Shown here: one piece after another, positions 42,098 to 52,297 of the stretch | Layout of the letters: every line of letters starts with the position of its first letter | How positions within the stretch are numbered: the stretch's first letter is position 1 | Assembly: GCF_010730955.1 (NCBI RefSeq) | Contig: NZ_AP022578.1 | Span: forward strand, 62,001 to 126,000 | Reading direction: 5' to 3' | Length of the DNA: 64,000 nt | Source: Mycolicibacterium aubagnense | Lineage (GTDB): Bacteria; Actinomycetota; Actinomycetes; Mycobacteriales; Mycobacteriaceae | Made by a program: the position numbers and the translations under genes | The notes under the pieces: model-generated | Told to the model about the DNA's origin: nothing | Database searches by the model: none | The model's input: only the letters and a program-made list of their open reading frames with translations

Positions 42098-42519
42098 CCA
42101 GCGGGGTCGCCGTAGTGCCGGTCCTCCAGTTGACCGTAGAGCAGTTCGATGGTGGCTTGCTGTTGTGCCACCGTGGTTTTGAGGTTGTTGATTTCGGCTT
42201 CTTGAGCGGCGATCTTGCGGCGCAACGCGGCCATGATGCTGCTTTCGCGGCTCGTGGCCGGCGGGTGGTCGCCGCCGGCGGCGGGCCGGTTGCGGTACTG
42301 GTTGATGATCACCATCAGGTCGTCATGTTTGAGGACCGTTTTGCGGGTTACCTTGGCGCGGCGGGCCACCGCGGAGACGTTGATGGTGGCCTTGGTTTTG
42401 CGCAGGTAGGCGATGGCCTTTTCGATGTCGCGGCGCTTGTCGGCGCTGACACCGTCACGGTATTTGGCCAGCGCCGCTTTGGCTTTGGCGGTCGGCGGCG
42501 GCGGGGGTGTGCGGGTCAC
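42094..42519 (-). CDS. DUF6262/TnpC-like accessory protein of a Tn554-type recombinase
   Basis: A 141-residue basic protein with a helix-turn-helix-like segment (INVSAVARRAKVTRKTVLKH) and a coiled-coil C-terminus (LRRKIAAQEAEINNLKTTVAQ). This matches the small TnpC/DUF6262 protein encoded behind the TnpB recombinase of Tn554-like elements. Its start overlaps the recombinase stop by four bases. In Tn554, TnpC affects orientation and efficiency of insertion. Confidence 0.75.
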   Translation of the reverse strand: MTRTPPPPPTAKAKAALAKYRDGVSADKRRDIEKAIAYLRKTKATINVSAVARRAKVTRKTVLKHDDLMVIINQYRNRPAAGGDHPPATSRESSIMAALRRKIAAQEAEINNLKTTVAQQQATIELLYGQLEDRHYGDPAG

Positions 42520-44732
42520 CGGGGCGTTCCCGGGTCAGCTTTGCGCAGCACCGATTCGTGACTGCCCCGGGTGCTGACCTGTAAGCCGGGTTGACGACCC
42601 GCGGTGCCCGCGCCACCGACCCCGGCGGCCTCGTCGGTGTCGGTGGCTTCGATGCGCCCGATGATGGCGTCCAACGAAGCCACCTCGCGGCGCCGTTGGT
42701 GAATCCAGACATTGTCGTCGGTCAGCTCGCGGCCGGTGCGGGCGTGGAATTGGTCGCGGCGCACGTCGATGAGGGTGAGGGTTTTGGTGCGCTGGTCGAT
42801 CAGTTCGTCCAGGTGGGTGGCGTCGGTGGCGAAATGCCCGCAGGACAGGCAGGCGTTGCCTTTGTCGCAGGTGGTCACCGGGGGCAGCAGGCACACCCCG
42901 TTGGGCAACACCCGGTCGGTGCGCGCCGCGAGTTGGGTCATGTCGTAGATGTCCGATGGGCTGATCGTGATGTCGGTGCCGTGGGCACCGATCTTCTTGT
43001 GTTTCAAGAATTCTGCTTCGGCGGTGGCCTGCAGGGTCGCCGCGTAGCGCAGCGTCATCTCCGGGGAGGCATGTCCGAGGTAGCGCTGCACCACATGGAT
43101 GGGTACCCCGTCGTTGAGCAGTTCGGTGGCCCGGGTGTGCCGCAGCCGGTGGGTTTGGCTGAACTTGAGCGGTCGCCCGGCGCTGTCGGTGAGGCCGTGG
43201 ATGCCATCGAGCTTGTCGAGGATTAGGCGGTAGGAGTTGTAGCTACGGGCCCGCTGCCCCTGGTGCTGGAACCGCACCCCCAAGAACAGGTACTTCGGGG
43301 CCAGGCCCGGGTGGTGCCGGCGCACCCAGTCTTGTTGCTCGACAATGACGTTGACGATGGCCTGCTCGACCAGGATGGTCGGGCACACCCCGTCGACCTT
43401 GGTCTGCTGGTAGCGCAGCTTGGCCACAAAACCTTCCGGGTCCGCGGCGGCAGCGCGGTCACGGCCGGGGATCGCCTCCAGCGGATCGGCATCGAGCATC
43501 AAGATTTCCGAGGCCCGCCGCCCGGTCAGCGCTTGCAGCAGCCACGCCCGGGCCGCTTGGGGGTCTCCCAGGCCTGCGACCACCGAAATGGTCGAATCAG
43601 GGTGGGTGATGACCACGGGGATGTCCTTGTCGGCGGCCAAAACATCCAGATAGCACAGCATCTGCTGCAGCTCGGCGGTCGAATACCAGGTCAGCTCCGT
43701 CGGGTGCGGCTGCGGCGGGCGGAACGCCGCACCCCACAGCCGCGTGTGCGTGTCGGTCAAGCCGGCCCACCGCGGCTCACCGGTCGCGACCGCGGCTTCC
43801 TCGGCATGATCGACCATGAACGTGTAGAACGTCTGGATACGCGACTGGATCCCGGCGATCGCGGTCGAGGACAACGGCCGGTCCGGTTTCGCCTGCGCCG
43901 CCGGTGATTTCAGGTAGTCGGTGAAATCGGTGAACAGCAACCGCACCGCCGCCCGGTCGGCGTGCAGGGCCGGGTCGTCGATCCGGCGTGCGGCCAGGAA
44001 CGGGCCCAGATGACGGCTCATGTCGCGGACCCGTGAGGTGAGCGAGGACCACCGCAACAGTTCCGCGGTCAGCGCGGTGCGCAGCCAGAACCGCACACCG
44101 TCGCGCAACCACGCCGGTTCGACCCCGCCCAGGCGCACCACCTGGTCGTGCTGGGGTTCATGTTCGCGCCGCGGAATCCTCGGGTCGGCGTACAAGTTCC
44201 AGATGTCGTGGTCCCACCAGGGCCGCCCGGTGCAGCGCACCGCCACATACAGGTGCAGGTGTTCGACGAAATTGGTGACGTTGGTGCGAAAACCCGCCGA
44301 GGGCAGCCGCCCGTTGCGGCGTTCGAAATCGAGTACCCCGTGGCGCACCATCGATTCCGGCGTCAGATCGGCGATGGAGGCCAGCGGCCGGCGATGCTGC
44401 TGGCGGTAGTCGGCCGCCGCGATCCCCAGCGCGCGGCTGGTCCATCTCAACAGTGACGGCTCGACCTTGCGGGTGTCCTCCTCACCGCACAGCCACACCC
44501 ACCAGGCCAGCTCGTCGCAGATCCGTTGCGGCACATCGGCAGGAGTGAAGTCGTGCCCCTCGCTGACCGGCCGATACCGGGGGTTGGGCGCAAACAGCGC
44601 GTTGGCTGGGGCCTGATCGAGGTGATACACCAGAGTCCGCCACGGCGCCGGGACCCGATCCCACTGCGCGGTCCAGTGTTCCTCGGCGCCGCCCTGCTGC
44701 CCGCTGTGTGTAAGTCGGTCATTGCCCGCCAC
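42516..44732 (-). CDS. Tyrosine recombinase, Tn554 TnpB-like
   Basis: GTG 44732 follows GGAAGGTG and gives 738 residues. The catalytic region shows Arg in LTGRRASEILML, His-x-x-Arg in THRLRHTRATELL, a late His in RYLGHASPEM and Tyr in TLRYAATL. A zinc-finger-like Cys block follows (TCDKGNACLSCGHFATDATHL), as in TnpB proteins. Tn554 needs TnpA, TnpB and TnpC; here no TnpA lies upstream, so the unit is incomplete or uses another recombinase in the element, such as the one at 51075-52297. Confidence 0.8.
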   Translation of the reverse strand: MAGNDRLTHSGQQGGAEEHWTAQWDRVPAPWRTLVYHLDQAPANALFAPNPRYRPVSEGHDFTPADVPQRICDELAWWVWLCGEEDTRKVEPSLLRWTSRALGIAAADYRQQHRRPLASIADLTPESMVRHGVLDFERRNGRLPSAGFRTNVTNFVEHLHLYVAVRCTGRPWWDHDIWNLYADPRIPRREHEPQHDQVVRLGGVEPAWLRDGVRFWLRTALTAELLRWSSLTSRVRDMSRHLGPFLAARRIDDPALHADRAAVRLLFTDFTDYLKSPAAQAKPDRPLSSTAIAGIQSRIQTFYTFMVDHAEEAAVATGEPRWAGLTDTHTRLWGAAFRPPQPHPTELTWYSTAELQQMLCYLDVLAADKDIPVVITHPDSTISVVAGLGDPQAARAWLLQALTGRRASEILMLDADPLEAIPGRDRAAAADPEGFVAKLRYQQTKVDGVCPTILVEQAIVNVIVEQQDWVRRHHPGLAPKYLFLGVRFQHQGQRARSYNSYRLILDKLDGIHGLTDSAGRPLKFSQTHRLRHTRATELLNDGVPIHVVQRYLGHASPEMTLRYAATLQATAEAEFLKHKKIGAHGTDITISPSDIYDMTQLAARTDRVLPNGVCLLPPVTTCDKGNACLSCGHFATDATHLDELIDQRTKTLTLIDVRRDQFHARTGRELTDDNVWIHQRRREVASLDAIIGRIEATDTDEAAGVGGAGTAGRQPGLQVSTRGSHESVLRKADPGTPR

Positions 44733-44849
44733 TGTGCACCTTCCACCCCGCCACATAGTTCGTCCATTCGGCCACCGTGCGCATCGCCGCATCGGCGGTC
44801 ACCCATAATGGTGACGTCGGATATCAGAACTGTCCGAATGCCCGTGGCA

Positions 44850-44888
44850 TTGATCGCGAATTCTGACGCTAGTTGATCGCGAATTCTG
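44850..44888 (+). repeat. Two direct repeats of 16 bp upstream of the recombinase
   Basis: TTGATCGCGAATTCTG occurs at 44850-44865 and 44873-44888, a 23-bp period (about two helix turns). The interval 44733-45006 is otherwise free of genes. It may be recombinase-arm or end-site sequence for the Tn554-like unit. Confidence 0.5.
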
Positions 44889-45006
44889 GCGGTGTTGGTG
44901 GAGTTTCAAGATCGCTTATCGCCATATTGACGTCATCTTGATTGCCGCAGTGTCGGCTGGATGGGAACCGCCCCACGGTCAGTGGGATCGGTCGGGGAAC
45001 CTGTGG

Positions 45007-45429
45007 TCAGCTTTCGGTGGTGTGCTCGACGATGGGGCATATTGTGGCCGGCACGGTCGCGGTGGCACCGTCGACTGGATGGGCATTTCGAGTGTTGACG
45101 AGACTGCGGCGTAGGGCGCGCAGGTCGGCGATCGCGGCATCGATCTCGTCAACGCGCGTGTCGATGAACGCGCGAACCGCGGTGCATGGCGCCGAGCCGT
45201 GACGGCGGATGTCCAGGATGGCGGCGATGTCATCCAGGCGTAGGCCCAGTGTGCGGGCCTGACGGATGAAGGTGAGCACGGCGACGTCGTCGGCGCCGTA
45301 GAGGCGGTAGCCGGCCGGGGTGCGCGGGGGTTCGTCCACGAGGCCTTTCGCCACGTATAAGCGCAGCGCCTTGCGCGTGATGCCGGCGCGGGAGGCGGCC
45401 TGCCCGGCGGTGAGAGTGTCCGAGGCCAT
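45007..45429 (-). CDS. MerR-family soft-metal-responsive activator, copy 1
   Basis: ATG 45429 follows AGGAGG and gives 140 residues with a MerR winged helix (TAGQAASRAGITRKALRLYVAKGL), dimerisation helix and metal-site residues Cys82 (SAPCTAV), Cys131 and His136 (TICPIVEH). The layout is nearest to ZntR/CadR/PbrR-type sensors rather than classic Hg MerR. It is divergent from a small Cys-rich gene and an MFS pump across a 19-base-spacer promoter, so these are its likely targets. Confidence 0.85.
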   Translation of the reverse strand: MASDTLTAGQAASRAGITRKALRLYVAKGLVDEPPRTPAGYRLYGADDVAVLTFIRQARTLGLRLDDIAAILDIRRHGSAPCTAVRAFIDTRVDEIDAAIADLRALRRSLVNTRNAHPVDGATATVPATICPIVEHTTES

Positions 45430-45447
45430 GATTTCCTCCTGATCAAC

Positions 45448-45478
45448 TTGACCTGGCCCCGAGGGCCAGCTCTTACTG
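45448..45478 (+). promoter_or_regulatory. MerR-type promoter with 19-bp spacer and palindromic operator
   Basis: TTGACC (45448-45453) and TTACTG (45473-45478) are 19 bases apart. The spacer holds CTGGCCC and GGGCCAG around CGA. A long spacer with a central dyad is diagnostic of MerR-activated promoters. It drives the genes at 45515 and 45754. Confidence 0.75.
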
Positions 45479-45514
45479 TCGTCTAGCTGGAACAACACGA
45501 CAAGGAGGTAGATC

Positions 45515-45661
45515 ATGCCATTTCGTGAGGGTGAGGTGTATCGCTGCCCGGTGCCCGAATGCGGATGCGAGGTGACGGTGACTAAGAGTGCCCCGCCGGA
45601 CTGTCAGGGACAGCAGAATCCGACCTGCTGCTGCGGACAGACGATGGAGAAAGTCAGCTAG
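45515..45661 (+). CDS. 48-residue Cys-rich protein, metallothionein-like
   Basis: ATG 45515 follows AAGGAGG by 7 bases, a strong ribosome site. The product has seven cysteines, at 11, 16, 18, 30, 38, 39 and 40, including CGC and the triple NPTCCCGQ. It lacks a signal peptide, so it should be cytosolic. Placement right after a MerR-type promoter and before an MFS pump suggests metal buffering or a small zinc-ribbon protein. It is unrelated to MymT or SmtA as far as I can tell. Confidence 0.72.
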   Translation: MPFREGEVYRCPVPECGCEVTVTKSAPPDCQGQQNPTCCCGQTMEKVS

Positions 45662-45753
45662 GCACCAACGCACCGGGGTGGGGCCTGACAGTGACCTCAC
45701 CCGGTTGCCGCCGGCACGCATTGCCAGCGATCTGAGCAAAGAGGAGGCACGCG

Positions 45754-46965
45754 TTGTCGTCCCCGGCTTCACCGCAGCGGTCACGGGAATGGTTGTTGCG
45801 GACTTTGGCCGCCGCTACGTTCCTGATTTTCTTTCAGGCGTTCATGGTGGCGCCGCTCATTCCGCAACTGGCGCACGAGTTCGGCAGCTCAACCGATCTG
45901 CTTGGGCTCGCTGTTCCCGCCTACCTGGTGCCCTACGGGGCGATGACCTTGTTGTGGGGTCCGCTCTCGGATCGGATCGGCCGGAAACGGGTGATCCTGG
46001 GGTCTGCTGCGGGTTCGTCGTGCTCACCGCGCTGACCGCCCTGGCCGATGGCCCCCGCATGTTTATCGCGTTCCGGCTGCTGACCGCGCTCGGCGCCAGC
46101 GGGGTGGTGCCGATCTCCCTGGCCCTGATCGGTGATGTGTTCCCCTACGAGCGGCGCGGTCATGCGCTGGGCTGGCTTTTCGGCGCGATGGCTGGCGGTA
46201 TGGCCTTCGGTTCCAGTGCCGGGGCGCTGCTGGAACCGCTGATCGGCTGGCAGGGTCTGTTTCTCGGGTGGCCGGGCTCGCCGCGATCGTGCTTGTGGCA
46301 CTTACGCTTCGGCGCTCGCAGCTGCAGGGTGGGTCCGCGCTGCAGCGTCGAAGCGTCGGGCAGATCGCGCGCGGCTACTTCACGCTGCTGCGCCAACAGC
46401 GTGCCCGCCGCACCTACGGCTATGTCCTGATCAACGCGGTGATCCACTCCGGCATCTATACCTGGCTGGGCGTCTATTTCAGCCAGCGATTCGGTCTGAC
46501 GCTGGTCGGTATCGGCCTGGCGTTGCTGCTCTACGGCGTTCCCGGTTTCCTCTTCGGTCCTGCCATCGGCCGGCTCGCCGACCGATACGGGCGCACCCGA
46601 CTCATCCCCCTCGGTCTGGCCGTCGCGTCCACTGCCGCCCTGCTCCTCGCACTCCCTGTTCCGCTGATCCTGGCTGCCCTCGCTGTCGGCATGCTGTCCC
46701 TGGGCTACGACCTGACCCAGCCGCTGCTGGCCGGGATCGTCACCCAGCTGTCCGCCCAACGCGGCCAGGCGATGGGCCTCAACGTCTGCACCCTGTTCAT
46801 CGGCTTCGGCGCCGGAAGCCTCCTGTTCCAAGCGCTGCTCACCACCGGGTTCACCGCAGCACTGGCCACGTTCAGTACCGGGCGGCACTCGCCGCGGTCA
46901 TCGGCCTGTACTTCTTCGCCAGTGAGAGACCACACCCCATGCCGTCCGTCAAAGACCCGCGGTGA
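45754..46965 (+). pseudogene. MFS efflux transporter with three frameshifts
   Basis: TTG 45754 follows GAGGAGG. The protein is a 12-helix MFS pump readable across three frames, each step a one-base loss: near 46013 (after VILGSAAG), near 46267 (after LFLG) and near 46873 (after ALATF). The pieces join into one plausible protein of about 404 residues with the MFS signature SDRIGRKRVILG and, in the second half, GRLADRYGRTRL. Target gene of the MerR-type activator. If the losses are real it is dead; the substrate would be metal or drug, undecided. Confidence 0.75.
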
Positions 46966-47095
46966 CGTAATATTTCACGGACTCGAACTTTCCCCACACC
47001 TACGTATTGTCGAGATTCGCGATGAAACGGCGTCCGATTTCGCGACCAGAACCAGCCCCGGGATGTTCACTGTTGGGGTGTGTCGCATGTAGGCA

Positions 47096-49512
47096 CTATG
47101 CCCGTGTTTCCGTGTTGCGGGCCAGCGATTGTGGTCGGCTGCTGATGACGGCGGCGTAGTTGGTCCAGTCGCCGGCGGAGAGGCGTTGCCAGGAGACGGC
47201 GACGTCGGTATGGATGCCGAGGGTGCGGGCCAGGATTGCTGCCGGGATCTCGGTGGCGAGTTGAAACAGTGCGGTGCTGCGGGCGGCGCCGGGACGGATG
47301 CCGAGTCGGTTCAATCGTTGGGTCAGCTGGCCGGTGCTGATGGGCCGGCCGGGTTGGCCGCCCGGAAAGAGCCAGATCGAGGGGGTCAGCGCGCCAATGG
47401 TTGCGTGGCCCTTGCGATTTGACATATTCAATCGGGCCAGGCCGGCAACCGGCTCGGGTAGGTGTATCGGCGAGCTGCCGAGGTGCAGCCGGACCGGATC
47501 AGCGTCGAGTTCGATATCGACGATGGTCATTCGGCAGATCGCAGCCGGTGTCTGCGCGTAGAGGAGAACGAGCAGGCCGGCCAGCCGGTCATCGGGCTTG
47601 AGGCTGTCGTCGTGCAACAGGCGGCGCGCGATGTTCCAGCGGTTCTGGTCATCGAGCGGTCGGGTGGGGCCCATCCAGCGGTGTGCGCCGATGCGGACGC
47701 TGGTCAGCTTGTTCTTGTGCGCCCATCGGATGAAGTGTCCCGCTGCCCCGCGATGTGTCGCGGCGGCGTCGGTGAGCCAGCGATCCAGGTCGGCCTGCTG
47801 ACAGCTGCCGAGGGTGAGCTGGTGTTCGGTGAGCCAGTCCAGGAAGGCGATGGCCGCGTGGGTGCGTTGGCGCACCGAGTTGAACTGCTGGATGGTGATG
47901 GCGTGCCCGTTGTTGCGTTGCCGCAGTCGACGGATCAGGTGCCAGACCGTGTAGCGGTGCAGCGCCTGCCGCTGCTCGAGGTTCGCGTGCGCAGCCAGGG
48001 TCTGATCGATGAACCGCTCGATGCGGACCATGTGCTCATCGCGTCGCGGCAGGGCGCCCACGCCGATGAGGACATGGCGCAGGTGCGCCAGAGGCTGACT
48101 GTGGGGCAGCTCGTCGAGCGCTTCGTGGGTCAACGCCCTGCGCCCGGCAGCGAGATCGGCCAGCACCGGCGCGACGGACTTCTTCTTCAGCCATCGCATG
48201 GCGGTGATGGGGTGTTCTGCGGTAGCGATGTTGTGCCGCAAAGCCTGCAGCCCCGGATGAAGCGATGCCGACGGCGGACCGATGATCTCGTTGAGACGCT
48301 GATTGATTCGGCATCGAACGCATTGACCAGGGTGCGGATAGGACGGGTCGCTGCAGGTTGGGCAATCGCGCCAGATGGCGCGGGTGGTGCAGTCCTCGCA
48401 GTGCGGCTGGGCGAGGGTGCCCGAGATCACTGCGGCGGTCCGTCCGCACGAGCTGCATCGGGCGGTGCGGCGCTGGCAGGCAGGACACCATGGTCGGCCG
48501 GTGATTCGAGATGTGCCGCAGGGCTTTTCGTCGCCGCAGATCGAGCAGGAAGCGGTCGGCAAGGACGGGCAGGTGCTGCAGATCGGCCCGTCTGGGGTCC
48601 GGAGGCTGACCGGACGGCGGCGACCGCAGTTGAGGCAGTCTTCGAGGTTGTCAGGGTCGGTGACCAAACAGTTTGGACATAGTGGTCGGCCCTGCTGGTC
48701 ACGAGTGGCCGGTTCGCGGCGCGCGCCGCAGCGTGCGCATTCTTCGATGCGGGTGTGGGCGATGCAGGTGCGGCACACGTTGCCCGTCAAGAGGTTTGTC
48801 GATCCGCACGACGCGACCGCAGCGCGGGCATGCCGGCCGCACGATCCCGGCGACTCCTGCTGCGTGCAGGGCATCGATCAGCGGGATGATCGCCCGGATG
48901 GGGCGAGATGCCCGGCGCCGGTGAGTAATTCGGGTGCAGCTTCCAAGGCCCAGGCGACCTTGCGTTGATGCGCGGGCCGGGACGCAAGTCTGCTGACCGC
49001 ACTGGCGACGAGGTCGCGGTCGACGGCCGGATCCAGCCGGGCCACCACGGTGTGGATGACCGAGATCGGATCGCGGTCGTCGCGGTCAGGGCATTGCGCG
49101 CAGCGGCCCCACCGGCGCGATCCCGGGTCGAGACATGCCGAAGCTGCCCGCAGGCCGCACACGGGGCCGGACGCACGCTACAGGCCCCGCAGAACCAGTC
49201 CTGACCACGACGCTGGAGGGTCCGCATCGGCGTGCCGCACTCGGCGCAGACCGGCGGCGAAACCTCTGCGCCGGCCTTTCTCAGGGCGATCAGCAGGTCA
49301 CCGACCGCCCGCGGCGCCGGAGAGCGTCCATCGGTCAGCACCGCTGGGCGCTGGGCAAGAAACGCTGCCAGGCGCCGCGATTTCGCTCGCCCACCCGCGA
49401 CGCGGGTGATGACGGACCTGGCCCGCTCGAGTGTGAGCCGATCATCGACCGCCGCGACCAAGTCCGTGATGAACCCGACCGGGTCTGAAACCGACCGATC
49501 GCTGGTGGTCAC
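47096..49512 (-). pseudogene. Cys-rich zinc-ribbon protein with degenerate tyrosine-recombinase-like C-terminus, frameshifted
   Basis: GTG 49512 overlaps the HTH gene stop. Three reading frames must be joined at about 49109 (one G lost), 48912 (one G lost) and 48776 (two bases, probably one TG). The joined protein of about 805 residues has an N-terminal helical domain, more than ten CxxC knuckles in its middle (CAECGTP, CAACGQ, CRTCIAH, CARCGA, CLNCGR, CSICGD, CSSCGR) and a C-terminal part resembling a recombinase core without a clear catalytic Tyr. It is the last gene of an operon with two true recombinases. Confidence 0.65.
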
Positions 49513-49841
49513 TCGGCGCCGCGAATGCGCGCCCGCTTGGGTCGCAAGCCCCCGAGGCCGGCTTCGGCGCCGACCGCCTTCTTCCCGCGGGCGCCCGCTC
49601 GGGCCGAGACGGCCGGCTCGATCAAGTCGTCCATCGTGCAGTCGAGGATGTCCAGCAGCGCCATCAGGATCTTCAGGCTCAGCCGTTCGGGTCGCTCGAC
49701 CACGAGCCGGTAGACCTGACTGGACGACAAGGTGATGCCGCGCTGCTCCAGCGGCTCGATCAGATCGGTGGTCGCGAACATGCCGCCGGCGGCCATGACC
49801 GTGCGCAGATGCCAGTGGTAGTCGAGCTTGGCGGGCATCAT
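49509..49841 (-). CDS. Small XRE-type HTH regulator in the recombinase operon
   Basis: A 110-residue protein starting MMPAKLDYHWHLRTVMA with an XRE/Cro-like fold (MFATTDLIEPLEQRGITLSSSQVYRLVVERPERLSLKIL, ALLDILDCTMDDLIEP) and a basic tail. Its ATG overlaps the recombinase stop (TGATG) and its stop overlaps the next GTG, so all three are translated together. Recombinase, HTH and Cys-rich protein probably act as one unit. This order recurs in actinobacterial mobile elements, in my recollection. Confidence 0.75.
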   Translation of the reverse strand: MMPAKLDYHWHLRTVMAAGGMFATTDLIEPLEQRGITLSSSQVYRLVVERPERLSLKILMALLDILDCTMDDLIEPAVSARAGARGKKAVGAEAGLGGLRPKRARIRGAE

Positions 49842-50970
49842 CAGTCCTTGTCTGCTGGAGGGGTCCGACCAAGCACGGGCGCGAGCGCCTTGTGCAGCAT
49901 GGTGTTCATGAAATCGGAGCTGACGTGGGTGTAGATGGCCGTGGAACTGTCGCATTCGTGCCCAACCTGGGATTGGATGAACCGCCGGTCAACACCATCT
50001 TCGGTGAGGTGCGTGACAAAGGAGTGACGGATTGAGTGGGGCACAAGGTCTTTCGGCAACTTCAGCGCATCCCGATAGGAGACGAACCGAGCGTTGATCT
50101 CCGCGGCCTTGATCCGCCCGCCCCGCTCGGTCACCCACAGCGCCGGATGATCGGGGCAGCCGAACTTCGGCCGCACATTCTCGACATAATCAGCGACCGC
50201 CTCTACCGCCCAATCCATCACCGACAACACGTTCCGCCGCCGCGGCGGCTGTCCCCGTTTCGCCTTGCCGTAACGCACGTTGAGCGTGCCGAACCTGCCG
50301 AACTGCGGCGCCGCAGGATTGCGGCCGAAATCCACCAGGTCAAGTTTGGCGGTCTCGGTCCGACGCAACCCCCACCCGTAGATCACCTTGAAGACGGTGG
50401 CATCGCGGAAAGCAGCAAGGGCCCCTTTACGTTTCGCCCGCACCGCACGATCGACCTGGTCGTCGGCGTAGTCCAGGAACCGCTGCATCTCCTCACGTGT
50501 GAACGGCCTGGCCTCCGGCCGACCCTCGTAGTCGTTCAAATGCGCGATCGTGTTCCATTCGTGGCAGATCGCCACCGGATGGGTGCCGAACTCTTCCTCG
50601 CATGCCAACGCCCACCCGTAGCGGCCGTCGATCAGAAACTCGCTGAACAGCCGTAACGAGCATTGGTAGCCGCGGATCGTCGACGGTGCCAGGTGCTTCT
50701 CGCTGACCAACCAGAGCGACCACTCGTCGATATGCGTCGGGGTCCACTGCCACGGATAGTCATTGACGAAATCCATGAACCGACGGACCAGCTTCTCCCG
50801 CGCCGTGACTGTCTCCTCACGAAGCCCCGAGCAGCCTGCTGAGCACGCCAGCCACGAAACATCGCCTCCGCCATCGCATCTTGCGGACGCAGGTGTGCGA
50901 TACCGGACACCAGCTCCAGATGTGCTGCCCCAGCCAGATCAACCTGCCGCAACCCGACCCCCAACGCCAC
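49841..50970 (-). pseudogene. Tyrosine recombinase 2 with one frameshift
   Basis: From GTG 50970 the frame reads GAAHLELVSGIAHLRPQDA and then WRAQQAARG. Near 50825 one base is lost and the protein continues LREETVTAREKLVRRFMDF in the next frame. The catalytic domain is intact: Arg in YGWGLRRTETAKL, His-x-x-Arg in HSIRHSFVTHL, His in QVGHECD and Tyr in AIYTHVSS. From 50776 alone (ATG) a 311-residue version would lack the N-terminal domain. Part of the operon from 54294 to 47096. Confidence 0.75.
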
Positions 50971-51074
50971 CGAACAGTGATCGAATCATGCATCAAACGA
51001 GATCACTTTGGCAAATAGACTGGCCAGCAGCCCTTTTCATGCCCTATATCCGCTAGCCTAAAACCCCGACTCCA

Positions 51075-52297
51075 TCAGGCAACCAGGTGATTCTCGCCCA
51101 TCAGATGCAATTCCCGAGCGTTCCCGTAAATCGACAACGTCGTCTGCACATCGGCGTGACCCAGACGGCGCATCACCACATGCGGCTCCACCCCGGCCAA
51201 CAGCAGCGCCGTGGCATGGGTGTGCCGCAACCAGTGCGGTGTCCAGTCCGCCGGCAGCATGTCCGGGCAGCGCGCCGTGATCAGATCGACCTTGTCGTAG
51301 ATGGTGTCCGCGCTCAGCGCCGCGTACTTCACCCGCGCACCAGGTTCACGAACACGAAATGCGTCGACAGGTCCCCGACCGCGATATCGGCGCCGTCGGC
51401 GATCAGCTGCCACACGTACTCGCTGTAGAGGGCGACCAGGTCATCGCCGATGAAGATGCGCCGCGGCCCCGACTTGGCCCGCAGGCCGCGCCGATGATCA
51501 TCACGCCCGGCCACCAGCACCGACGGGGTACCGCCACCGGCGATGTCAAAATCCTGGTGCCGCAACGACAATGCCTCACCGATCCGCATCCCGGTCTCAG
51601 CGAGCAACGCGAAAAAGAACCGGTCCCGCAGCCCCGCCGGGCCCCGCGACCATGCGCCGGTGACCGTTTGCACGCTGCACGCATCCAGGATCGCGTTGAC
51701 CTGCTCGGGCAGCAGCACCGGCGTCTCGGAACGTTGCACCGCCCGCAGCCGATACAACGGCCCGTTGGTCTCGGGATGGGGCCCCACGCCGGCCAGAAAC
51801 GGCGCATAGCGGCCCCGGCGGCTGCTGCGGGCATGCGTCGAATACAACCGGCGGTACGGGCGCTCCAAATCATGCGCATCGGCGAAATACCGGTACATCG
51901 CCAACACCGCGGCGCTGCGCGGCCCCAGCGTGGACTCCGCTCTGATCGTCTCGGGTTCGCCGATGCGCGCCACCCCCGGTAAGTCTCCGCGGCGCATGTA
52001 GGTCAGGAATGTGCCGAACAGGCTGGCCGGGAAGTCATCCCAGGCGGTACCTGTGTGCTCCAGCACCGTCCACCACGCGGCCAGCCCATAGGCGTACGCG
52101 CGCACCGTATTTGGCGACGCACCCTGATCACGAAGAAACGCAAGGTACTCGCGGGCCGGGGCAACGGGCAGCTTGTCGACGCCCACCACCGTGTAGGTGG
52201 GCGGGCGATCGGCAAAGCACATCCGCTGCACCGCAGCCATCGTCAGCAGCGCCCCCGCGCCGGCGCGGTCACCGCGGCCGGCCCTTACGGAAATCAT
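51075..52297 (-). pseudogene. Tyrosine recombinase 1 with one frameshift
   Basis: ATG 52297 overlaps the XRE-ImmA stop (ATGA). The N-terminal core-binding domain (YLAFLRDQGASPNTVRAYAY) and Arg motif (ETGMRIGEALSLRHQD) are in one frame. Near 51341 one base is lost, and the catalytic end (HWLRHTHATALLL, RRLGHADVQTTLSIYG) is in the next. The joined protein is about 407 residues. It is similar in type to Tn554 TnpA. A 104-base gap separates it from recombinase 2. Confidence 0.78.
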
